A program made the position numbers and the translations under genes. From Doryteuthis pealeii (lineage: Eukaryota > Mollusca > Cephalopoda > Myopsida > Loliginidae): a stretch of 64,000 bases of DNA. The first letter of the stretch is position 1; each line of letters opens with the position of its first letter. Location of the stretch: the NCBI GenBank assembly GCA_023376005.1, contig CM042145.1, positions 13,917,241 to 13,981,240 of the forward strand. The letters are read 5' to 3'. The notes under the pieces are model-generated. The model saw only the letters and a list, made by a program, of their open reading frames with translations. It did no database searches and was not told where the DNA came from. Positions 27,301 to 40,100 of this stretch are shown here, piece by piece.

Positions 27301-30300
27301 ATAATGTTTATTTCTGATAAATTTCAATACATATTAAAGTTGGGAGGCAATCATAATCTGTCGCTTGCAAGAAAACTGACTTTACAGAGAAAACTGACTT
27401 TACAGAATATCATTATAGAGAAATAATCATTTTATTGAATGGCCATTTCCATGAAAAATCAGCAAATCAAATTCAAAGAAACATAACTTTCATATATGTA
27501 TCAGGTTTTTTTAAATTTTGTATTATTTCAAAATTAAACCGTGTCACAAATTCTATTTGCTTATTTACAATAAAAAATATCAAAGAATAAAATTGATTCA
27601 AAAATAATTTAAAAAATGAAATAGCATTTTTTCCATAAATTCGCAAAATGTTTTTATTGACATAAAGTTTGTTTTTAACTTTATGATTTAGTTAAATCTG
27701 AATGAAAACATTTTATATTAAATTAGATGCAAGATACATAACACTAACTAATGTTAATTGTTCTACTTTCATCGAAGGCAACCCTTTCTTTCCCACAAAA
27801 ATATCTTCTAATTGTGACTGAACTATGAACTAGGTCAAAGTTACTACCTTCATACATACATAAGACACTTCTCAAAAAAACATTCCTTATCTCCCCCCCC
27901 CATCCTCACCTGTGTATGACAAACATTTTGACCTCTGACTTATACTTGGAACCGCCAATTCTAACCTGGCCACATCATTGGACTTTCCTGCTTGTTTTTC
28001 GATTCTCGGCAGTTTCTTCTTATCTGTCAATTCACAAGGATACATCTTCATGACTCTCTTAAAACACCCACATTCTCTTAATCTTTTTTTTTTTTTTTTT
28101 ACCTGAGGTTAGTTACAAAAGACATTTAAATCTTATACCCTTTTCTTGTTATTTCTTCTTCTTAAATGTACGTATTTGTGTACAATACATAACTTTTATG
28201 TTACATTTATTGTCTTCAGTTTTGCCTTTTGTTATTTTATTTCATTGTTTTATGTTCTTTCATGACTGTTTGGTTAAAACTACTGCCCAATAGGGAAGGT
28301 CGATTTTTCACTTTAAAAAATATCAAATTGTCCATCTATGCGAAAGTTGTTTGTTAGTATACTGAATACTGATACCAAAAATTAGATCTTTTACTTGCAC
28401 CATTGTTTGAGGAAATAGCATCAAAGATCGTCTACTAAAATGCACTAAAAATCATTGTTTTTCTAAACCCTAAATTTTGTGAAAACAAGGATTTTTAGTG
28501 CCTTTTAGTGGATAATCTTTGATGCTATTTCCTCAAACAGTGGTGCAAGTAAATTATCTATTTGTTATAATTGCCTGAAATTTTAAATTTTACAGGTACA
28601 AAAAACTTTTCCCAGTTCAATTGCTACTGCTGTTGCTGCTGAATTATCTACATTTCCTGAAGATACTACTGGTTTTTCACTTGGGGCACCTGGTACTGCA
28701 ATTCCCCCAGGTGTTGCTGCTCTTCTTCCTGGAGCTGCTTCTGCTGATATTCCTCCAGGTGTTGCTGCTCTTCTTCATAGAGCTGCTGCTCCTGATGAAA
28801 AGTATCCAGGTATGATAGAGGAAATGAACTCTCACCCTTTTTTTACCAAATTTATCACAGGTTGCTTGGAAAAACAACACACAAAAAATCAACAAGTTAA
28901 CATGTTTAGATATACTTTTATGTGAGCTTAAATCATGTTTTAGTTTATCTTTTAAAAATTCTCTGGACTGTCCAGAATTGAGTTTTCTATGTTACACAAC
29001 TTAGAACAGTGGTTCCCAACCTTTTTCTATTCCCACCCTTAAAAGAGTTTAACTCTGACCTCGCACCCCTTAAAAGAATTTTTGCTCTGACCTTGCACCC
29101 CTACAATTTATATTTTTGTTCAAAAATATAGAATGTGAATCCATACTACAGTTTTATCAAAAGATCATATATATTTCACTCTCTAAATAATAATGATAAT
29201 AATCTGAAATAAAGAAATGAAAATATAAATTATATTAATTACAAAAGAAAAAAATTTCATCTAAATTTGAACGGACGCTTCTTGCACCCCCTGGAATGAT
29301 GCTCACACCCTGGTCAGGAACCCGTACCTTAGAAGTTATGTGTTGGTTCATTTCTCTTCGTACACTAATGTGTATATATCTTACCAGGAAATGGGATTTC
29401 CTTTGCTGTTAGCAGGATCTAATGGAATTAGGTAAATGAGTTGAATAGGAGGAATAGTTTTCACAATGGAAGGCAACATAGTGAACTGAGATTATCACCA
29501 GACAGGCAACATACAAATATCTGTGTGTCTGTGTGTATTAAAGTAAAGTAGGTAGAGTGACCTATTGTTGGTATCAGCCAGACAGTGAGGGAGTCTATCC
29601 TCTTTTAACTAGTGCTAGACCAGGGAAATTGTTTTTAATCTGAGGTGGAGCATCACACCTATCACCAGCTCCCCTCTTTACTACACATATCCAAGCTGTG
29701 CTACTCATGCACTGAGTTAGTGAGGGCCAGTATCGAACACAGAACCTTGTGGTTCCGAGGCAGATGCTGTACCGACTGAGCTGAATCAAATCAAATTATC
29801 ATATGACTTAGTAGACCATGTAGAGTCTTTCATGGCATTTTTTGAAGCAATCAGATTATTTAACCCAGACTGAGATAAATGGAAGTTTGAAAGCATATAA
29901 ATCAGTTAAACTGGTTAGTAACACAAATAAGACCTGCTAGGAGATCAGTGAATTGAACTATTTCTTAAAAAGTGGCACTGTTAAAAAATTTGTCAAGTAA
30001 ATAGGGTCATCAAAAAAAAAGAAAAAAAAGTGTAAAATTTTAGTGTTACCTAACCTTGGCAATGTATTTATTTACCAAGCCCTCTGCCACTGGCAGGATG
30101 TGACACAAGATCAATTTTTAAGTATAGTACAGCTGGTTTGAATCCAAAGTTTTCCTTCTCCTCAATTGGTTGTTGTATCAATCCTAAAGGGCAGTTTACT
30201 CTACTATTTCCCCATAGCTAGGAAGGATTAGAGATGGATTCATGTCTTTCCCCAAGAACAATTTTATTGATTATATCCACACACAGGGTATATATAATAA

Positions 30301-33300
30301 TATAATAGACAGTAATTTGGTTAATATATGGGCAATTCCATGTCAAATCATCCAGAAAAAAGTAAAATTGTCAACTACCCCATTTTTCGCGATCCCCTCA
30401 AATTTGGAGAGCTAAAAATCGACATAACTCCGTTAATTTTTTGAATTGGAAGCTCAAATTTTGGGGAATGTCTAACTTTAACATAGTCCACATCTGTACA
30501 AAATTTCAGAAAAATTGAAGGGGGTGGGTGACATGGCCTGGAGGATTTGACATGGAATTACCCGTATATATTTACCAACCTCTACGTATAAGTAGGATGT
30601 GTCACAAGGTCAATTTCTTCAGCGGAGTTCAGCAGGTTTGCCACATCCTACTCATACGTAGATATATATTTTAACCTAATTACTGCCTAGTTACATTATT
30701 ATGTATACCCTGTGTGTGCATGTATTTTATAGTTATAAATGAATAAAAAGATAATGTACACATACAAAATGGAGTGTATGTAGGCAACTATTTTTCTTAG
30801 TGAACTATTTAATTACATTATGACAAAAACTTTTTACAACACAATTTTGTTTTCTTCTACATAGATTTTCTGGTAATTTAAAAAAGAATCCATTGATTTT
30901 CCTTAGTTACAGAGCAGACTTCAAATATATTGGTGTTGTACAGACAATATATTGGATCTCTGTTGATAACCTATTTTCTGTCTGTCATGAAGGTAAACTG
31001 TATAGCAAGTTTGTCTTATGAGTTACTGTAACAAAATATAGCTTAATATTCTAGCAGAGGAGTCTTCCGAGTAACTGTGATAAAAGGTTAATGCTGAAAT
31101 TAATTATAAATAAAATATGCAAACGGATAACAAATAACAGGAGGTTGAGTTGAACAGACATTGTCTTTTTAAGAATTTATATATTTTGGGTATTAATCAA
31201 TAATTTACAAATATGTTTTTTATGTTTGTATTAATTTTTTATGTGTTCAATGTACATAAATGTTTTTAGTTATTCTTTTTTTAATTGCTTACTTTGAGGA
31301 TTAAACTTTATCATTTGTCAAATTCAGAACTGGTATTTTGGTTCAGTAGTCTGAGTAGCAGTAAAATATATTAGGTCTGTTCTCTTTGAATACCAGTCTT
31401 CTAATGTCTAGTAGGGGATAGCTGGTCACAGACCCACTAAGTTTTGACAGCAAAATAGAAAAAAGTAATTCTAGGAAATGATAACACACTTTAGTCTTTT
31501 GTCTAAGACTATTTTTAGAGGTAAGTAAAGTAAAGTCGATGGGGTGGCCTAAAGTCGGTATCAGCCAGTCAGCGAGGGAGTCTATCCCCTTTTCAATAGT
31601 GCTAGACCAAGGAGATTGTTTTAGCATCTGAGGTGGAGCACCACACCTACCATCAGCTCCTTACTTTACCGCACAGATCCCTGTGCTACTCATTCGCTGA
31701 GTTGGCGAGGACCGGTATCGAACTAGGAACCTTGTGGTTTCTAGCCGAACGCTCTACCGACTGAGCTAACACGGCTCCTTAGAGGTGATGAACCATAAAG
31801 ACTGTTACAACTCTAGATTTTAGGCAGGTTTTGTATTATCATACTCTGATGTATATATTCAACCCCTCTACCATGGGCAGAATGTGTGACACAAGGTCAA
31901 TTTTTAAGTGGAGTATAGCTGGTTTAAATTCAGAGTTTTCCTTCCTTTAGACTGGTTGCTTTACCAAGACTAAAAAACTCAGTCTACCCTACTATTTACC
32001 CATAACTAGAAGAAGGGGTGGATTTATGCCTTTTCCAAAGATATTAGCACAAAGTCAAATGCAAACAGATTCGTCCAAGAATTTGACTTAGATCATCGAT
32101 TCCATTTATTACGACAATAACTGTTATGTTAATACACTGATGTACTTAGACTAGTACCCTAAGTTTTATAGAAAAGTCTTGGTAAATGGGCCAGGCATTG
32201 TTCCCCAATGATACCTGCATTGGAAAAATAGTGCCTAAAAAGGTTTGGCTTCAGGTTACACATACTGCACTTTTAACCTGGATTAGATAGAATAAAGAAT
32301 CAATAAAAACTTGTTTTTTTCTTACTCATAGCAAGATATATTGACAATCAACTGAACCAGTCAGCTGTTGTGTGAGAACAATATTTATATATCAGTGACT
32401 GAATAATGAGCTTCTTTTATAGAGAATAAGAAGTTTTGGCTCTCATATTAGTTATACAATACAGACTGATGAGCGGGTCTGCTTAAGATTTGGTAAACAG
32501 GCATTCACATCTCTATACACCAAGTTTTTATTACAACGAACATATATATCTACTATTTCCTTAATGTCCTTTAGATATTTTGTGATAAGATAAGAATTTT
32601 ACAACTTCCTTCCAGAAAAACCACCAAGTCTTCAAACAGTGATTATTTGTCTCCACATCTTCTCCCCACTTATTGCTGTACTTAAAAATTAAAACAACTC
32701 TAATTGAAATGCTAATAATTTAATCATTAATGTAAAACCACTGTTTCTAGATATTTTTTAAATTAAAAAAACTGAATCACATCACTTACTGTGTGTAGTA
32801 TTGTCTTAAAAGGATTATTTAATATGCCTACAAAATATTACATTTTAAATCCTGGTTTAAAGTATTATTCCCAAAGTGTAATATGGAGCTTTTTATAGGT
32901 TTATGATTATACCAGGTATTTTCCTGACCTCTCCCACCTGGCTGGGATGTGACACAAGGTCTTTTCAACATGAGGAGCCACACACAAACCAAAGCTCATG
33001 TGATGGCTAGTGCAAAAAATTCATGGTCCCTGTTGGCTTTCCCCTTTTGGGGTGCCTCAGGCACCAGGCAATGAATCCAGCCTTAAAATCAAGGGGGCAG
33101 GTGTTGCCTGAGGAACAACCCCCTGAGAACAGGCAGTTAATTTGACTCTGAATTATAAGTCTAGGGCCGAAACCCTTTGACTGGAAACCAGAGTTTTCAT
33201 ATACGAACATAATAACTTTTTATTAAGAATTTGTTTCTTTCATTTCAGTCTCACATATTCATTCTTACTATTTCTTCTTCAAGAATTAATGCATATATTT

Positions 33301-36300
33301 TTTCTTTAAAAATTAGTGCAGTCGGTAGAGCATTTGACTAGGAACCACATGGTTCCAGGTTCAATACTGGCCCTCGCCAACTCAGCATATGAGTAGCACA
33401 GGGATCTGTGTGGTAAAGTTAGGAGCTGATGGTAAGTGTGGCGCTCCATCTCAGATGCGAAAACAATCTCCTTGGTCTAGCGCTTGTGAAAAGGGGATAG
33501 ACTCCCTCGCTGTCTGGTTGATACCGACTTTAGGCCACCCTGAAGTCTTTACTTGCTTTTTATGCTAAATACAATGTTAAATTTTTCTGTTAGTGATGTG
33601 GACTAATTGATATTGAGAAATATCTCATGAGTTCTAATGTTTGAAAAATGTTGCCTATGCCTGCTCTAAGTTAAATTCCTTTGAATATTGGAAAGTTTGG
33701 AATATTTTTTTAAAGGGAAAATAAGAAAAAAAAAGCATTTTAGATGAGTCAACTCTTTTTTACTGAATCATGAGGAATATTCTTCAAATGAGCAGTTCGT
33801 CTTAAAGCCTACATGCTTACTGTAATCCGCCAACACTACACCTGATACCCCCTCCACACACATATGCATGCACTTGCACACATACATGTATATTATTACT
33901 GTATGCTATTCATGTTCTTGGTATTAGTACATTATTCTATGTACTATACATGAGACTTTGATGAGTTGTGGTGCACTCTGTACGCAATATATTTCATTAT
34001 CATTATCATAATATTGAAACAATCCAAAGTGAAATGTGAATGATAGTCTCATCTGCACCCAAAATGTATCAAGTGAAATTACAAAGGAATTCAGAACAGT
34101 CAATGGACTTGTAACTAAAGTACAACTTAATTTCCTTTTGGGGTTCAATTGGTCCATTATGTTTGGAAAAGAGGCAGAAAAATAGTCTCCATAATCAGTT
34201 AATAATGATAATGATAGAAAGGATTTAGTAAAAGCTATTTTAAGATTTATGGAGGCATTCATGGCGTAATGGTTATCATCATAGAAAGTGAACTCTGCTA
34301 CCCAAGTTCAAATACTGAACGAGGCTGTTTGTATTTCACATAGCTCTATTATTCTTGGGAAAGGTATGAATCCAACTATTCTCTCTCCAGCTATGGGTAA
34401 ATAGTAGGGTAGACTGGGCTCTTTAACTTTGTTATGGCAACCAGTCTAGGAGAAGGAAAACTCTGAATTCAAATTAGTTGTAGACTTGGAGAAGAATGGA
34501 TTCCCCCAGGCTATTTGTGCCCAATTACACTACATAAGTAGCGCCCCCACAACCAAACCGAGTTACGAGACCAATGAAGAAGATTTTGAGATTTAAAAAA
34601 TGATCTGATTATGTAATCAAATTCACTAGTGTAAGTAATTTAAACAATTTGAATTTTTATGTTTATTTGAAAGGCCAATGAGAAGAAATCCCTGAACAGC
34701 AAATAATAATTACAATTGGTAATTAATTTGGAATAATAGTAACATAGGTTTTTTAATTTTTTAGATTTTACAGTAACTTTTTTTTAAATGCTGGAATTTT
34801 AGTTTTATTTGGTATTATTCGGACTATTGTCCTCATCTTCATTGTTGTCTGTACAACGTTTCGGCCAATGTGCCCTCCACCCTTCTTCAGGTATTTCTTG
34901 TTGGACTCTGGAACCTTTTCGGAGATGGGAACCTTCTTGTCGTAATCGGGGGCCATTCACGGAACCTCAAACCCAACCCTTTATTCAGTCCACAGGGGTA
35001 TCCTGTTCTCATTTCACTAACCATAGCTGGGGTACAGGTGTTAAGCTTGTGTTAATTATTATTCTATGTTACTGCTGCCCCATACCAGGATTGAACCTGC
35101 AGTCTAGAGATAACTGTCACTTAGAACTGTCTTAACCTAACTCCTTTATCCACTATGCAATGTGTCCAATAATACAATAATAATAATTATCAAGCCTCAT
35201 CTCAAAAATTCAGAGAAATGCTGGAATTTTGTTTTCATTTTGTATATTTTTCTGACTAATGTCTTCATATTGCAAATAATGTTACCGGCCTCTTTCAGTT
35301 ACCAAGATTTTTTTGAATGTAAATAAATTTATTCATGGGAAATAATTCTACTCGAAGTAAACATAATTTACCTCCCTTTAAAGACCTTGCTCATCGTCAG
35401 TAATAAAGTAATTAAAAAAGGAAAAGAAAAGACGTTTTTAAATACTCAATATTTTATGACCAAAATTACAACTCTTGTTTGTTTATCAAATATTGATTAC
35501 TTAGAATCATATTTTTCAGAGTTGCTTTTATTATCTTTTAATAAAATATTATTTTCGAAATTAGAATGTGTGTTATACAGATGGTAGGTGTGTATATTAA
35601 CCAAATTACTGCCTATGTGTGTATATATTTTATAAATAATAACTATTCATAGATGAATAAAAGTTGTTTAGTTTTTTTAATTATTAGTTTACTTCTCTAC
35701 AATGTACTTGATAAAAGGTTTAGTAGTTTATCAATGTTGTCAAAAATGATAGCAATATTTAAATAATTTTACCGTTGCATTTCACTTATATTGAAAACAT
35801 TGCTCTGCATTTTCTAGTATACATTCAGTACTTCTTAAAATATAAAACTAAATAGGTAAAAATGAGCCAAACACAAATAGTGGGTAATTCGAACATTAGT
35901 TACATAAATGAGGGTAACTTCCCCTTGTTTGTTTCACTTTGAGGAAGCCGTTTGTTTTGGTTGACCATTTTCATTTCACCATAAATCTACACTGAAAATA
36001 TAAATTTTTTTGAATGAATACAACTGCATGTTTTAACACGAAAATATCATAAAATGTGTTCTTAATAACAATTAAGTTCATTTCAAATAATGCGCAATCA
36101 CAATTAAGAACATTTTATGATATTTTCGTGTTAAAACATGCAGTTGTATTGATTCAAACAAATTCGTATTTTCAGTGTAGATTTATGGTGAAATGAAAAT
36201 GGCTGACCAAAACAAACGGCTTCCTCAAAGTGAAACAAACAAGGGGAAGTTACTCTCATTTATGTAGCTATTGTTCAGATTACCAAATAATGATGCTTTT

Positions 36301-37114
36301 GCTTTAGCTGAAAGATGCAAATTCATGGATATGAATTTCTTTTGAATAAAATAGTAAATACAATTTTTATGCTTTGCTTTTAATACCAGTACTAGTTTTT
36401 AGATATTTAAATTTTTTTTTTTTTTTAATTAAAAAAAATTAAAATCCTATTTTCTAAAGGAACAGATCAGCAGCTGACTTCTCGAGAAAAAGAATATGGG
36501 ATGAAGGGCGAAATGCCATCAGACATGCAACCTTCTTCGGAGATCAGCAATGCCCTATTTGGAGATCGAATGAGTGCAGAAGAAAAACTAGAAAGATTCA
36601 CAAGAAATCGTCGTCAGTTATGCTTTTATTTTTTGTTTATTTGAATTTCATGTTGTTATATGTGTTAAATATTGGTGAATAGATTATCTATAAATCTATA
36701 TATATATATATATATAATGCGCGTGGGCTAGTGGTTAGAGTCGTGGGAAATGGACTCATCATTTCGAGTTCAATTCCAAGACGAAGCTGTTGGCATTTCA
36801 CATAGCGCTAATACCCTTGGGAAAGGTATGAATCCATATATTATCCCTCCAGCTATAGATTAAATAGTAGTGCAGACTGAGCCCTTCAACCTTGGGTAGG
36901 TAACCAGTCTAGGAGAGGGATAACTCTGAATTCAAAATTCCTGAGGTCGGTCGTTGATTGGGTTTGTGGCAACCCTTGATGTACCAATTCTTTCCTATCG
37001 ACTGTGCCAAAAAGTGTGGATGGTCCAACACAAGCCTTCACCACTATAAACAAATCCCTGTGTGGGTGTTCATTGTGTGTGTGAACCCTCATGCATCAAA
37101 ATCGACGAGAGTCC

Positions 37115-37170
<56 letters not shown>

Positions 37171-40100
37171 GTATATAATTTGTTATATATGTTATAGTTT
37201 AATGTCAAGTATAGAATATTTTTCCTATGTTATATTCATTGTTATTAAAAATTCAGACTAACAAAACCTCCATGCTCCCTCTAATTCTAAAACACTATAC
37301 CTGATATCCCCCACCATACATATATATCATGATTATGCACTGTTCATTTTCCTGACATTTGTACATTAATCTATGTGCTGTACATGTACCTTTGATGAGT
37401 TGTAGTGCACCTGAACACTGTACACAATAATTTCATTTTTTTTTTTTCATTCCACTCTGTAAAAGTTTAAGGTTTTATGCAAATATTTCTATCTTTTCTT
37501 ACTGGCCGTGAACGAACAATGACATTTTAGATGTATTGATCAATTTTATTTTGAAGGATCTTTTACTTTCAGCTTAGGTGAGCATTTTGCAAAAAATATT
37601 CTTACAAATTCAGTTTTCTTTTTGAAATAGAACAATTGAACAAGAAACGAACTTTCAAATGGAAAGATGGTACAAAAATAAATAAACAACAGCCACAGAA
37701 ATCTGACAAGAAGGGAACAAAAGAACAAGAATATGGTGGTAAGATAATATTTTTAGTCTAACAGATAGAAAAAAAAAACAAAACCATGTAAATTTCTAAA
37801 TGCCTTTGTTGGGTGGTCAGAAAATTTGATGGCAAGATTTGGTTATCAACTACAGACAAACCTCTCATCAACGGACTAATAGGGGGTGGGGTGGTCTGTT
37901 AAAGTCCATAGATGGGAAGGGATTATTTTTGAGTCATAAAACCAATATAATAAATATCAGTAGATCCTAATGTAAATAATATAAAAATGTGTATATATGG
38001 TATTAATAGATATACAATATATACAGAGTGATTGAAAAGTAACTCCCTATTTTAAACTATTACCTGGCCAGTCAATACTCTCCCAAGTATAGACAACTGG
38101 CCAGATATTAGTTTAAAATAGAGAGTTACTTTTCAATCACCCTGTATATATCCAGAGATGCTGATAGGTATGCAGTAAAATCGTATCTATGCATCCAAGT
38201 GTTTTTCTTTTTTCTTCCCTTACCATTTCAAGCTAACAGTAAATACATTTCAATTGTTTCTTAGAAATTAATTACACAGGATAGGTTACAAGGTAGATGG
38301 TTTTAGTTGGGACCCATAAATTTTGCCAGGATTCATTCAAAACAAATATGTGCATTCCAGGATGCACTAAATCAATATTTATACTGTGTGTATATATTTA
38401 TATAAATACACACACACACACACACACAATACTGAAAAAAATACAGCATGACACACTTACATAGAATACCATTGATAGCGTTCTCTTTCCATCTCTCAAA
38501 GGGAATATTAATATATATATGATTTTTAAAAAATACAATAACATTACATTTATCATGAATATTAAAATTTACACTACAACTTGTTAAAGTTTATTTACCT
38601 TGTATATGTAATAGAAATGGAGTGTTTTTGTTTTTTTCTCCAGTGATCGCATAGTCACTTTGCAAACTAATGAAATACATTGCTGACTATTTGGAAGTGG
38701 GGTTTGTTTTTTTTGTTTCCTGTAGATTTTTGTCTATTCCATCTGAAGTCAGTCTGTATATCTCTATTTTCAATAACATACAAAGCTACTTTAAATGTAA
38801 AAAACTACTCTGTTCGCAGAGCTTAGAATACACTAACTGTATCCCCCCCCCCCAAAGGTGGTATGACACTAAACTACATCTGATGGTGAAGCCCCAGTTC
38901 TAGAGAGTGTGGAGTGTGAATGCTGTAGCCCCAAACTTTTCGAATGTATGAAAGAACTGACAACTGCCAAATAATGTAGAATGATCTTTATTGTGTTCAT
39001 GGACATATGCAGCTGTGAAAACTGCAATTAAAACAAACATTTACACCAGCACATGGGGGAAAAGGTAAATACAAGTACAAAGCAAAAACATTTACAAAGT
39101 GTTGCATAGCCTTCTTTACCGGCACTAAATATCTATATGTTATATACTTCTCTTACTTCTTACTCTGGTCGTCTATTCTTCTGGCCGGCCATCTATCTTG
39201 GTCTGGTATATCTTCTAAGGTCTCGTCTGGTCTTCTATTGAGGATTCCGGGTCTGGTCTCTGTTGGGGATCACTGCTTATCAGAAGCCCTGTGCTATTGT
39301 TAGCTTTTAGTAATAACAACAAGACTTCGATTTACGATGATGTTACTTTATTCCATAAACCCCCAGACCAGACAATGCGCGCGGATCCTTACATCTTGCT
39401 AGCTTCGCTTCTAAGTTCTAACTCTAACTGACTGCGTTGCTTACACCTTAAACCGGAAGGGGCTTCTATCGGGGTTCCGTTTCTCACGGTTCTCCCCAGA
39501 ACGCAAGGTGAGAGTGAGGTCAAACGCTGTCACTCACTCTCAAGGCCATCAGCTGTATTAATATGATTTCTACACTATTGTCATAATCATTAGGTATCTA
39601 ATGATTATGTAACAAAAGGAGACAGACAAATTTTACGTAAATTCAGTGACTATATAACAAAGGACAAATAAACTTCTAATGAAGTTCTATGACCATATGT
39701 AGGTATTTTTGTTGCATACCCTTTTACTTTACTTCTTCTATTCTTCTATTCTCTGTTCTTCTTCTGACGTCTTTTCCATCTTAAATTCTTCTAGGTCTCT
39801 TCTAACGTCTGGACTTCTCTTGGGGTCTTCGGGTCTGGTCTTCTATTGGGGATTTCTCTTTATCAGAAGCCCTGTGTCATTGTTAGTTTTTAGAGGTAAT
39901 AACACAAGATTCCAATTTGCTTTGATCTTACTTTATTTTTAAATCCCCAACCAGACATCTGCGCAGATTAAGACGGGAGCGCGTGTAACGCGACTTACCC
40001 TTCCGTCGAGCTCAGCTGCTAGTCTCTAACTGACTGAAACTTACTTACTATCTAAACCGGAAGAGAGGTCTTCTCACGGTATCCACCGGAAGGAAGGATC

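Noticed and set aside
28621..28895. Leu-rich + frame and Ser/Arg-rich - frame
   Set aside because: Out-of-frame shadows of exon 9; only the phase-consistent frame is retained.
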